Source: Lactiplantibacillus daowaiensis | Lineage (GTDB): Bacteria; Bacillota; Bacilli; Lactobacillales; Lactobacillaceae | Assembly (NCBI RefSeq): GCF_005405085.1 | Contig: NZ_BJDJ01000002.1 | Span: 1-64,000, forward strand | Length of the DNA: 64,000 bases | Direction of reading: 5' to 3' | Shown: one piece after another, positions 9,218 to 17,496 of the stretch | Position numbering within the stretch: the first letter of the stretch is position 1 | How the letters are laid out: the number at the start of each line of letters is the position of its first letter | The notes under the pieces: model-generated | The model's input: only the letters and a program-made list of their open reading frames with translations | Database searches by the model: none | What the model was told of the DNA's origin: nothing | Made by a program: the position numbers and the translations under genes

Positions 9218-9730
9218 TTAATAATCAGCCAGCAAATTTTCTAAGTCCAACGTGTTATCCCAGCGATGACTCTTTGTTGGTTGGCGGAACAAATAGACAC
9301 TGCCAACCCCATCGATTTTTTCGCGTAAGGCCGTGACTTTTTTAGTCCCCACTTTTAGTTTGGTTAGGCTTAGCGTGGCAAAGTTGGCATCAGCTAGTTT
9401 TGACCCTAACCGATAAGTGACCCGTTTAGTTTTCGAATTCACTTTTTTAGTCAATTGTGCCGGTACTTTAAAGCTCGCAATCCAAGTGCGTGACTTCAGA
9501 TTAGCCTTCGTACTCGTATAAATCCCATAATTCAGTTTATTGCCAGTCAAATGCACTTTGGCAATTGAATGCGTCGTCGTCTTCCCCTCAGTGGTCGCAC
9601 TCACATAGCCGTACCAGTTACCTTGAAAACTCGCTGGTAACGTTTGGGTTTTAGCCCCCGCGGCCATTGGTAAACTTAGTGCCAATAAACCGACGCCAGC
9701 ACTCAACATCATTCCCCGTGATAATCGCAT
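9218..9730 (-). CDS. Small secreted protein of unknown function
   Basis: A 170-residue protein with a classic signal peptide: MRLSRG, a hydrophobic core, then AAGAKT with cleavage about residue 26. The mature part begins with FQGNWYGYVS and is predicted to be beta-rich, with no cysteines and many Lys and Thr. This is typical of small exported lactobacillus proteins without named domains. It is monocistronic with its own terminator, and I do not recognise a function. Confidence 0.8.
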   Translation of the reverse strand: MRLSRGMMLSAGVGLLALSLPMAAGAKTQTLPASFQGNWYGYVSATTEGKTTTHSIAKVHLTGNKLNYGIYTSTKANLKSRTWIASFKVPAQLTKKVNSKTKRVTYRLGSKLADANFATLSLTKLKVGTKKVTALREKIDGVGSVYLFRQPTKSHRWDNTLDLENLLADY

Positions 9731-9790
9731 TAAAAAGACCCCAATCCTTTTATTTTGGTCAATTAATTAACCACCTTAAATATAACCAAG

Positions 9791-9819
9791 TTGCGATTAC
9801 TTAACAAGCTTATTATAAT
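9791..9819 (+). promoter_or_regulatory. Promoter of leader/EamA unit
   Basis: TTGCGA, a 17-bp spacer and a perfect TATAAT, with predicted start near 9826, 28 nt before the leader-peptide ATG. Confidence 0.75.
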
Positions 9820-9853
9820 GAGAACATTAATCTTTTTTAGAGGAGGCTTGGTC

Positions 9854-9901
9854 ATGCTTTACATGCCATTATTTGAATGTGACGTTCCTGCTAACCGTTA
9901 A
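9854..9901 (+). CDS. 15-residue leader peptide MLYMPLFECDVPANR
   Basis: AGAGGAGG sits 7 nt before the ATG, the best ribosome-binding site in this neighbourhood. The peptide ends inside a pair of mutually exclusive hairpins that precede the EamA gene. This placement is what transcription-attenuation leader peptides show. The codons just before the hairpins are Phe-Glu-Cys-Asp-Val-Pro-Ala-Asn-Arg, with no single repeated amino acid, so the stalling signal is not obvious. Confidence 0.65.
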   Translation: MLYMPLFECDVPANR

Positions 9902-9930
9902 TCAGCGGTTAGTTGCCGCTGATGATTTTT
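9891..9930 (+). promoter_or_regulatory. Attenuator: overlapping antiterminator and terminator hairpins
   Basis: CTAACCG (9891-9897) pairs with CGGTTAG (9906-9912). ATCAGCGG (9901-9908) pairs with CCGCTGAT (9916-9923) and is followed by GATTTTT. The two hairpins share 9906-9908, so they cannot coexist. The second is an intrinsic terminator. A ribosome stalled a few codons before the leader stop would favour the first hairpin and read-through. Confidence 0.65.
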
Positions 9931-9966
9931 AACCAATTAAAATCAAACGCGGAGGAACTTAAAAAA

Positions 9967-10845
9967 ATGAATAAATCTCAAGGTCTTGGTATGCTGCTAC
10001 TAAGTTTAGCAGCTAGTATTTGGGGTGGCATGTTTGTGGTCGTTAAAGCGGTCGTCACCATCATCGATCCCATTACATTAGTCTGGGCACGCTACTTAGT
10101 CGCCCTGGTTGGTTTAGGACTCGCTTGTCATTGGTCGCGACTCACCTGGCACATTCGACGGCGCGATTGGCCCTTGTTAATCGCCATTGGCCTCATTGGC
10201 AACACCCTATCAATCGGCTTTCAAGAAACTGGGACGTGGTTAACTTCAGCCCAATTAGGGGCCGTCGTCACGTCAGCAACACCCACCTTTATAATTATTT
10301 TTGCCCACCTGATCTTAAAAGAACGTTTAACTGGCCTTAAAATTGGCGCGGTGGCATTAGCTACTAGCGGTGTGTTGCTGATTGTCGGGGTCCAACTCAC
10401 TGGACGTCAAACTTTGCTTGGTGCTGGTTGCTTAATTATCGCTGCTTTGACTTGGGCGCTCATGTCAGTCCTTGTTAAAAAGGCCACCGCCTACTATCCA
10501 CCACTACAAGTCACGACGATTGGCACCGCAATCGCCACTGTGTGTTTAACACCAATCGTCTTCAGTCAGCCCAAAACGTTACTGGCTATACCGTGGTTCA
10601 CGCCCCAAGTTAGTTTAAGCTTGTTGTATTTAGGCTTAATTTCAACAGCATTAGCCTTCGTGATGTGGAATCGCGGACTTCAGTTATTACCGGCTAGCCG
10701 GTCAGGAGTATTCTTTTTGTTACAACCCTTAGTTGGCAGTTTATTAGGCTGGGCATTCCTAGATGAAGCCTTAACACCTGGTTTCGTGCTAGGGACGCTC
10801 TTGATTATTGGTAGTATCTGGCTTGAGACCCGTTTTTCAAACTAA
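9967..10845 (+). CDS. EamA/DMT-family transporter behind an attenuator
   Basis: A 292-residue, ten-helix carrier with two EamA repeats (LAASIWGGMFVVVKAVV; second repeat AALTWALMSVLVKKA). The ATG at 9967 is chosen over an upstream frame extension because GGAGG lies nine bases before it and the hydrophobic helix begins shortly after. The DMT family exports amino acids, nucleosides, drugs or other metabolites. The leader peptide and terminator upstream imply it is induced when translation of the leader is perturbed, for instance by amino-acid shortage or a ribosome-acting compound. Substrate unknown. Confidence 0.88.
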   Translation: MNKSQGLGMLLLSLAASIWGGMFVVVKAVVTIIDPITLVWARYLVALVGLGLACHWSRLTWHIRRRDWPLLIAIGLIGNTLSIGFQETGTWLTSAQLGAVVTSATPTFIIIFAHLILKERLTGLKIGAVALATSGVLLIVGVQLTGRQTLLGAGCLIIAALTWALMSVLVKKATAYYPPLQVTTIGTAIATVCLTPIVFSQPKTLLAIPWFTPQVSLSLLYLGLISTALAFVMWNRGLQLLPASRSGVFFLLQPLVGSLLGWAFLDEALTPGFVLGTLLIIGSIWLETRFSN

Positions 10846-10917
10846 GCGATTGTTTTAAAAGCTGATTGTTATAACAACACGATAATCAGCTAAATCACCA
10901 TTATCATCTCATACTAG

Positions 10918-10959
10918 CAAGGCCGTCATCATGTGAACGACTCACATGATGACGGTCTT
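10918..10959. terminator. Bidirectional terminator, 14-bp perfect stem
   Basis: CCGTCATCATGTGA and TCACATGATGACGG flank a 5-nt loop, between convergent genes. Confidence 0.75.
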
Positions 10960-10967
10960 GTTTACTT

Positions 10968-11270
10968 TTATTCCGATAGTCGTATCAATGGTGGCGCCGT
11001 CAATGGCGTATACATCGCCTGTGCCACGACCAATAAATCATAAGCAGCCCGCGGCATCTGATACTGATGGCAAAACAAATAATAACCCAATTCACGTGCC
11101 ACTTGGTCCGCCGTCGCCTTGGCATCCCCATAGCGTTGCAATTGTCGTAATGCGCGTTGCACCAATCGCTTTAACACCACATCGGCTTGAATCGTTGGTT
11201 TTGTCGCCGTTAAAATCAACTGTGAGCGTAATTGTTGCTGTTGTTGTATCTTCAATTGATAGTTATCCAT
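10968..11270 (-). CDS. Small helical protein, bacteriocin-immunity-like (tentative)
   Basis: A 100-residue protein starting at MDNYQLKIQQQQQL, where a G-rich ribosome-binding sequence lies 9 nt upstream. A longer frame exists but begins with an unlikely Cys-rich stretch. It is predicted to be all-helical and cytoplasmic, with a DQVARELGYYLFCHQYQMPRAA pattern in two halves: a helix, a YL-F- segment, then a final helix ending in AMYTPL. This recalls the four-helix immunity proteins of class II bacteriocins, but no bacteriocin gene adjoins it. Function unproven. Confidence 0.55.
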   Translation of the reverse strand: MDNYQLKIQQQQQLRSQLILTATKPTIQADVVLKRLVQRALRQLQRYGDAKATADQVARELGYYLFCHQYQMPRAAYDLLVVAQAMYTPLTAPPLIRLSE

Positions 11271-11518
11271 CTGTGCACAACCCCCATTTCTAATCGGCCT
11301 AATCATAGTAGACTCGCACGAATAAAACAACTTAATACACCTCATAAACGCCGGTATAACAGGGCTGAAAAGTGTTTCACAAAAATAGTTATAGGGTGAT
11401 TAATCAACTTCAACTGCCTAACCCTAGTCGTCAAGCTGCTAACCACAGTTTAGTTATTTGACGACCCCAAACGTTCATTTTAGAAAACTAATTAATTTAT
11501 ATCGTGGTATAACAAAAA

Positions 11519-11548
11519 ACAAGTCTGAGTATGATCACTCAAACTTGT
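11519..11548 (-). terminator. Terminator of arylsulfotransferase-like gene
   Basis: ACAAGT-TGAGT pairs with ACTCA-ACTTGT, followed by six T on the minus strand. Confidence 0.75.
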
Positions 11549-11556
11549 CGTTAACC

Positions 11557-13281
11557 TTATTTAGTTGCATCAAACGTATAAGCTGATGAATAGAATGGCA
11601 TCCGGTAAGCCCGGTAAACATACGCTTTTGAAGCCGCATTCTTCAATGTCATATTCCAAACTTGCTTGCCGCTCTTCGTCACTTCAATCACATTACTTTG
11701 TTTCCCATTGTCTTTGAAGCCAAAGTCGATCAACGTGTTGCCGTTACTTTGACGTTCAGCGTAGCCGATAACGTCTGTAAAGTTGGCCTTGCCTAGTGAT
11801 TTACCCCAAGCCCAAGTTTGGTCAATCGTCATCTTCTTCGTATTGATATGGTATTGAACAGCTTGTGAGTACTTGCCAGACGTCTTCTTGTTCCCATTTG
11901 TCACATTGACGTTGTTATCATATAAGATAACATCTTCACTACTTGGGTTATTATTTTCGTCTTTCAATAAGTACAACGCATGTTGCCCACCAGTAATGGT
12001 CGTGCCTTTGGTTGGCGTCAAGACATACTTCCGATACTGCTTCGGCCAGGTCGACTTCTTCTTACCACTGTAAATCCACTTAATCTTGTTTGTCTTGTAA
12101 TCTAACTTCATGATCATATCTTGATTCCGACCAGAAATGATGATGCTCTGATCATTCTTATCGTAATCAACGGCATTTTGATGGAACCAGTCGATCTTAC
12201 CATCAGTCCCCTTTTTAAACTTAGACCACATGGACTTCGGCAAGATTTTCTTCAAGTCGATCACTTTAACGATTTTACCCGTCTTGTGTGAGACTTCGAT
12301 CATCGTGTCTTCTTTGTACTTGCTCCCATCAGAGACCGTCGCCAAGAAGTTGTGATTTGGTAATTCAATGATGTCATGGTGAATCAACGTTGAATAAGTC
12401 ACAGTCTTACTCTTAGCTGCTGACCCAGTTGATGAGTCAGAAGACCCGGTCTTGCTGGAGAAGCTATATTCTGAGTAGACCCGTCCGAGCAAATCAATTT
12501 CGGTTAAGTCATTGTATACTTGAGAACTATTAGACTTCTTCGTCAACGTCATAATATGCCCGTTGGACCATTGTTCAAAGATATGTTGTGAGTAATTGGT
12601 ATTGTACCAACGAACTGCACCATCAGCATCGACCGCCATTGGCTCTTTCGTCGTCCGATTCAACAAGGTCAACTTATTGCTACCAATGTTCATCTTCGAC
12701 TTATTCACATTCTTAACCGTGACCTTGGCGTTCTTAACATATTTTGGTAACGCGCCAGTCTTGACTTTTAAAGTCTTCGTTTGAGTACTGCCACCCTTAG
12801 TGGTGACTTTGATCTTCACAGTGTTATTGTAACTGGCATATAAGCCGACCACCGGAACTTGGTGGGTCTTCGTATAACCACCGTTAACCGTATTGGTAAT
12901 CGACGTCTTAGCGGTCTTACCGACCACCGTATAACTCACTTTGGCGGCCTTCGTGGTCTTAAAAGTCACTAAGGCTGTTAATGGTGATGTCTTGTACGGG
13001 TTCACTTTGACATACGGACTGCTCAACGTATATTTACTACTCTTGGCAGCCGTGCTGTACGTCTTAGTTAAGCTGGCTTGCGACTTTTCCCGTGTGGTAA
13101 TCAGCTTACTATCCAGGTTTTTCTTAATTTGACTAGTTGACAACGGAACGCTGCTACTACTCTTGCTACTGGTGGAACTAGCTGTCGAAGACTTGGAAGA
13201 ACTGGTCGAACAGCCGGCCACCACCAAAGCTAGTGCGGCGACAGTCGTCACGACCATCGCACGGCGGTGTTGTTGTTTCAC
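11557..13281 (-). CDS. Secreted arylsulfate sulfotransferase-like lipoprotein
   Basis: About 574 residues. The lipobox VVAGCS gives a lipid-anchored Cys near residue 23, then a Ser/Thr/Lys linker. An Ig-like N-terminal domain (about 80-190) precedes a six-bladed propeller of the ASST family (about 200-570). Family His residues are visible in LIHHDIIELPN, DWFHQNAV and GGQHALYL; the last matches the catalytic histidine loop of PAPS-independent ASST. The start is GTG 13281, 9 nt after AAGGAG; ATG 13290 abuts the Shine-Dalgarno and is less likely. Donor and acceptor in a lactic acid bacterium are unknown. Confidence 0.85.
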   Translation of the reverse strand: MKQQHRRAMVVTTVAALALVVAGCSTSSSKSSTASSTSSKSSSSVPLSTSQIKKNLDSKLITTREKSQASLTKTYSTAAKSSKYTLSSPYVKVNPYKTSPLTALVTFKTTKAAKVSYTVVGKTAKTSITNTVNGGYTKTHQVPVVGLYASYNNTVKIKVTTKGGSTQTKTLKVKTGALPKYVKNAKVTVKNVNKSKMNIGSNKLTLLNRTTKEPMAVDADGAVRWYNTNYSQHIFEQWSNGHIMTLTKKSNSSQVYNDLTEIDLLGRVYSEYSFSSKTGSSDSSTGSAAKSKTVTYSTLIHHDIIELPNHNFLATVSDGSKYKEDTMIEVSHKTGKIVKVIDLKKILPKSMWSKFKKGTDGKIDWFHQNAVDYDKNDQSIIISGRNQDMIMKLDYKTNKIKWIYSGKKKSTWPKQYRKYVLTPTKGTTITGGQHALYLLKDENNNPSSEDVILYDNNVNVTNGNKKTSGKYSQAVQYHINTKKMTIDQTWAWGKSLGKANFTDVIGYAERQSNGNTLIDFGFKDNGKQSNVIEVTKSGKQVWNMTLKNAASKAYVYRAYRMPFYSSAYTFDATK

Positions 13282-13296
13282 TACATCCATCTCCTT

Positions 13297-13598
13297 AAAA
13301 ATATTCACAATAACGCTCTCAACGTTAATTCTATTAACTAACCTTGAAGCCATTTTGAACATTTTGTTACAAAAAAGTAGTGAAATTATGACGATTCTGC
13401 GAAGAGCAGTTTGGGCTTAAAAAGTGAAAGTTGGATAAAGTCTTGATATGTAAGGGTTTATTGTTGAATTGACAAGCCTAAAACGGGGTCGTTTTGAAGA
13501 TGCATCTATTAAAGCTAATTATATTTTACCGTCTTAATCGTTATCGCCCCGCCGATAGACATAAAACGCAGATTTAGCTGCATTATCGTTAATTAGTC
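13297..13598. other. Non-coding region upstream of two divergent genes
   Basis: About 300 bp of AT-rich DNA. I see no convincing small gene. A TTGACA at 13472 lacks a matching -10 at normal spacing. Confidence 0.4.
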
Positions 13599-13636
13599 AA
13601 CTTAACCTTGCATTGCTCATAGCGCAAGGTTAAGTT
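13599..13636 (+). promoter_or_regulatory. 13-bp perfect inverted repeat before MATE gene
   Basis: AACTTAACCTTGC and GCAAGGTTAAGTT flank a 12-nt interior, 38 bp before the MATE start. No T-run follows, so it is not a normal terminator. An operator or a 5'-leader hairpin is more likely. Confidence 0.55.
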
Positions 13637-13674
13637 AGAAATAGTGTTCATTTTTAGTAGGGAGTTTTTGTCTG

Positions 13675-15003
13675 ATGGAAGAATTATTCGTAAAGAAACC
13701 AATTCCGCAAGCTTATTTTCAATTAGCCTTGCCAGTTGTTTTCGGGATGTTAGCCAGTATGATTTATAATCTGGCCGACACCTTTTTTGTTGCCCAAACC
13801 CAAAATACTGACCTAGTTGCGGGGGTTGCACTTTGTACCCCACTGTTCTCGTTTATGTTAGCAGTGGGCGATATTTTCGGGCTTGGTGGGAGTGCCTTAA
13901 TGTCGCGGTTGCTTGGTCAAAAAGATACCGGTACTAGTCAACGAGTTAGTAGTTTTTGTGCCTATGCTGGCCTGGCAACTAGTATTGTCGTCACTATTTT
14001 ATTATTAGTCTTTGAGACCCCAATTTTGCATTTATTCGGGGCTACTAACGAAACTTATCGCTATGCCGCTCAGTTTTATCGCATTATGGCTTGGGGCGCA
14101 CTATTCATTATTTTCTCGCTCGTTCCGAGTAACATGATTCGGACTGAAGGCTTAGCAACGCAATCCATGATTGCCACGATTGCCGGCACCGTCTTAACGA
14201 TCATTTTAGATCCAATCTTCATCTTCCCATTACACGGGGGTGCCGCGGGGGCCGCGCTGGCCACGATTACTGGTTATGCCCTCACCGATATGATTTTGAT
14301 TTACTTCGTTAAGACCCGTTGCCAAGTCAACAGTGTTGATTGGCATCAAGTAAAAATCAGTCATGCCTTAATCAAAGGCATCTTAGTTATCGGGATTCCA
14401 GCTTCGATTACCAATCTCATGCAAAGCTTTGGCGTGGCTTTATTGAATAACTATCTCGCCCACTACGGCACCACACAAATCGCTGCCATTGGGATTGCCA
14501 ATAAGATTTACATGGTCGTGATGCTATTAATGGTCGGCTTTGCCTTTGGGGTCCAACCGTTAGTCGGGTACAACTTTGGGGCCAAAGCTTTCCCACGCTT
14601 AAAGAAAATCATTTACTTTGATTTATTTGTTGAGATGGGCCTTGCCTTAGTATTAGCAAGTATCTTGATGCTCGCAGCCCCATTATTAGTCAGCTGGTTT
14701 ATGCCACAAGCCGCCATCGTCAAGGCCGGTAGTCTCCTATTACGTAGCTTATTAAGTACAACGCCCTTTATTGGGGCCATTCTCGTCTTTACAACCGTCT
14801 TTCAATCAACTGGTCAAGCCCTGGGGGCCTTTATTATGGCAATCGCCCGTCAAGGCATCGTTTTTCTAATTGTCATCGTTTTAGCCAATCAATTATTCGG
14901 CTACCTCGGTGTCGTTTTGGCCCAACCAATCGCTGATTTAATCACGTTCATGATTGGCTTAGCGATCTATCAATTTAAATTCAAGCCTTTGTTAACGATT
15001 TAG
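13675..15003 (+). CDS. MATE-family multidrug/sodium efflux protein
   Basis: A 442-residue, 12-helix protein built as two six-helix halves. It has family signatures PVVFGMLASMIYNLADTFFVAQ near the N-terminus, GGSALMSRLLGQ, and GFAFGVQPLVGYNFGAK at the start of the second half. MATE carriers export cationic drugs or metabolites using Na+ or H+ gradients across the cytoplasmic membrane. The ATG follows GGGAG. A long inverted repeat just upstream suggests control by a repressor or an mRNA structure. Substrate not predictable. Confidence 0.92.
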   Translation: MEELFVKKPIPQAYFQLALPVVFGMLASMIYNLADTFFVAQTQNTDLVAGVALCTPLFSFMLAVGDIFGLGGSALMSRLLGQKDTGTSQRVSSFCAYAGLATSIVVTILLLVFETPILHLFGATNETYRYAAQFYRIMAWGALFIIFSLVPSNMIRTEGLATQSMIATIAGTVLTIILDPIFIFPLHGGAAGAALATITGYALTDMILIYFVKTRCQVNSVDWHQVKISHALIKGILVIGIPASITNLMQSFGVALLNNYLAHYGTTQIAAIGIANKIYMVVMLLMVGFAFGVQPLVGYNFGAKAFPRLKKIIYFDLFVEMGLALVLASILMLAAPLLVSWFMPQAAIVKAGSLLLRSLLSTTPFIGAILVFTTVFQSTGQALGAFIMAIARQGIVFLIVIVLANQLFGYLGVVLAQPIADLITFMIGLAIYQFKFKPLLTI

Positions 15004-15082
15004 CCTTGCAACTAGTTTCACCTTGTCCAATTAGTGGTATATTTATAGTTGAATCATAAAAATAGTTTTGGAGGACTGTACA

Positions 15083-16204
15083 ATGAAGAATTGGCAACGG
15101 CAGTTGGGGACTGCTGTATTTGCAACGGTTTTAGGACTAGGGGCCGTAACCGCAGTTTCCGCAGCAACGTATACACAAAAAGGCAACGCCTTGGCGAATT
15201 ACAACGTCAAAAAGTATAAGACGGTTAATAATAAAAATTATTATCAAAGTGCTTATGCCTATCAATCAGCACCAGGCTACGACCGCGGTGGCTTATATCA
15301 AACCACTCCGGGGATGATCAGTCGGACAGCTGGGACGGTAAAATCATTAACATTCAAGACCGACATTTACTTACCAGTAACGTACGCAACATCTGGTGAT
15401 TGGGGCAATCCACAAAGTGAAGTCTTGTCTAAAGATGGTAACACCCTTTATACCTTGATCATGCTCAACAAGAGCAGTCAAACTGGGCGCATCGTCAAAT
15501 ATGACTTAGGCAAATTACGTAGCCAATACCACATCTCAACAACGAATATGACAGCGCTACGTCGCGCCACTTATGACAAGAGCGTCAATCAATTAACCGC
15601 GACTGATAAGGCCATTTTAAACTGCATGCAAGTTGGACCAACCTTTAATGCTGGTCATGGACAATCACTTGCACAAAATCCAAAGACTGGTGAACTCTGG
15701 TTTGTTGGTGCCGCTGCCGTTAAAGCTAACGTCCAACGGGTTAGCACCAAGACCCTTAAGCCTAACAAACGGATCAACTTCACGTTGAAATCAACGGTCG
15801 CAATGGGTGAAAACTTGACCTTCGATAAGAACGGGAATGCCTACTTCTACACTTATTCCTATGGTGGTTGGGCACCTAAGAATAGCTTGAAGATTTATAA
15901 GGGCAAGATTAACAAGAAATCCGTTAAGTTCCACTTAGTGATGCAAGGCTTGCGCCACAATCCAGGTTGGAAGTCACAATCAATTGCTTATAGTGCGAAC
16001 AGCAACCGCCTTTACTTCGTTTCTAATTCCAGTATCTCATCAGTACCAGTTAGCAAGTTAGGCAAACTCAAAGCTAAAGATGTCAAAGCGGTCAAATTAT
16101 CCGGTCAACGTGAATTTGAAGGCCTCCAATTCGACCAAAATGGCGATGGCTATTTGATGGTCAATAAAGGCGCTGAAATTTTGAAGACGACTGGTCGTTT
16201 CTAG
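15083..16204 (+). CDS. Secreted propeller-like protein of unknown function
   Basis: 373 residues from ATG 15083, 8 nt after GGAGG; a five-residue upstream extension is rejected. A Sec signal peptide ends near VSAATYT. The mature part contains repeated Trp/Gly-rich strands (GHGQSLAQNPKTGELWFVG; GENLTFDKNGNAYFYTYS; SQSIAYSANSNRLYFVS) that suggest a beta-propeller of about five blades. It has no anchor motif, so it is probably released. This resembles lactobacillus extracellular proteins of unknown role. A strong terminator follows. Confidence 0.85.
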   Translation: MKNWQRQLGTAVFATVLGLGAVTAVSAATYTQKGNALANYNVKKYKTVNNKNYYQSAYAYQSAPGYDRGGLYQTTPGMISRTAGTVKSLTFKTDIYLPVTYATSGDWGNPQSEVLSKDGNTLYTLIMLNKSSQTGRIVKYDLGKLRSQYHISTTNMTALRRATYDKSVNQLTATDKAILNCMQVGPTFNAGHGQSLAQNPKTGELWFVGAAAVKANVQRVSTKTLKPNKRINFTLKSTVAMGENLTFDKNGNAYFYTYSYGGWAPKNSLKIYKGKINKKSVKFHLVMQGLRHNPGWKSQSIAYSANSNRLYFVSNSSISSVPVSKLGKLKAKDVKAVKLSGQREFEGLQFDQNGDGYLMVNKGAEILKTTGRF

Positions 16205-16250
16205 CCAAATTACACTATCGCTTATCATCAACTAACAACCTTTAAACACA

Positions 16251-16294
16251 AAAACACGGCACCTAAGCTAAATAAACTTAGGGCCGTGTTTTTT
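16251..16294. terminator. Bidirectional terminator
   Basis: AAAACACGG-CCTAAG pairs with CTTAGG-CCGTGTTTT, between convergent genes. Confidence 0.85.
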
Positions 16295-16305
16295 ATGACA
16301 TCAGT

Positions 16306-17481
16306 CTACATCGATTGGCCGATACTCCCACTCATCATTAACATCAACATATGAATCGTCGCTGGATAATAATCGTGAGTTTCAATCTTGGTGCTTAATG
16401 CTGAAGCGTAGCGCTTCGTTAAGACTTGATTTGAGAGCACTTGAGCCGAATAGACGACGGGTGTCGTAAAGGCCTGGTTCGTATAATTCGTGACGGCGTG
16501 ACCATTGAGCGTATAAATCGCCTTGATCTTAGCTTGTTTCGTAAAGAAAGTCAGCATCTTCTGCGCAATTTTCTTGCTGACTCGACTACTGTTTAACTGA
16601 TAATCGTACGTCACCCGCCAAGGTATCCGACAAGCATTGTAGCCATATTCAGCATCGTAATTTGAAGCGACTTGTTTTGGTTGAACAGTCCCCAACGTCA
16701 GCTTGGCACCACTAATCGTCACAAAATCCGCCATTAACCCGGTCGAATGTGCCGCACTTAACTTTTGCAATGCCGCTTGGCTATTTTGTGCAACTTGCGT
16801 CCAGCTACCATCACGGGTATAGCTGGCAAATTTACGGAAATACGCGGTAATCAAATCTGAAGGCCGCACGATGGTCTTCGTTTTAGCCGTCGTGGCCCAT
16901 TGCCCAACCATCGGCAACTTTGTGGTGTGATTAATTTCGTGAGTCTTGATGGCACTGATCAATTGCTTAGCCAACTGTTGATAATTAATACTGCCCTTAC
17001 TCCCCCACTGTTCATCAGCCAGGATCAACGCATAAGCAATATCCAAGTCACCGTCAGTCGCACTAGTCTGTTCTGCTTTCGTACTTTGCATCTTACCATT
17101 ACGGCGTGTTTGCCGCCAAGCCATTAACGGATTCGTCTTGCTGAGTCGATTCGCTAAATAGTAACGCGTTAATTGATTGAAAGTCGTTTGCGTCTTAAGC
17201 TGATGCTTCGCCGCCATCACCGTAATCAACATCCCGTAACCTTGTGCTTCTGATAAAGTTTGTTGTTGCCCACTACTCGTGGTTAACACATACTTTTTCG
17301 ATTGCCCACGTAAGTAGTGTTTTTGCCACTCTTGATAGTGCGTTTTAATCTCATGCGTACTCGTATTCGAAGTTGCTTGTGGCTTTTGGGTATTATAAAT
17401 CGCCGCACCCAGACCAAAGGCCACTAAAATAATCAGCGCCCCAATCAACCATTGATATTTATGTCGTTTAAACGTCTTCAA
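16306..17481 (-). CDS. GH8 glycoside hydrolase of EPS operon
   Basis: A 391-residue protein with an N-terminal membrane anchor (about 12-30) and a GH8 domain (about 45-385). The catalytic acid sits in SEAQGYGM (Glu near 79) and the conserved Asp in ATDGDLDIAYAL. This is the BcsZ/PssZ-type arrangement: a glycanase encoded beside a processive glycan synthase that trims or releases the polymer outside the cell. It lies 15 bp after the GT2 gene and is last in the operon. The glycan is unknown; a cellulose-like or chitin/PNAG-like beta-glucan are the main options. Confidence 0.9.
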   Translation of the reverse strand: MKTFKRHKYQWLIGALIILVAFGLGAAIYNTQKPQATSNTSTHEIKTHYQEWQKHYLRGQSKKYVLTTSSGQQQTLSEAQGYGMLITVMAAKHQLKTQTTFNQLTRYYLANRLSKTNPLMAWRQTRRNGKMQSTKAEQTSATDGDLDIAYALILADEQWGSKGSINYQQLAKQLISAIKTHEINHTTKLPMVGQWATTAKTKTIVRPSDLITAYFRKFASYTRDGSWTQVAQNSQAALQKLSAAHSTGLMADFVTISGAKLTLGTVQPKQVASNYDAEYGYNACRIPWRVTYDYQLNSSRVSKKIAQKMLTFFTKQAKIKAIYTLNGHAVTNYTNQAFTTPVVYSAQVLSNQVLTKRYASALSTKIETHDYYPATIHMLMLMMSGSIGQSM

Positions 17482-17496
17482 CCTAAAATCCCCTCA

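Noticed and set aside
13589-13843. 84-codon minus-strand frame over the MATE start
   Set aside because: It is antisense to a clear membrane protein and spans the inverted repeat.
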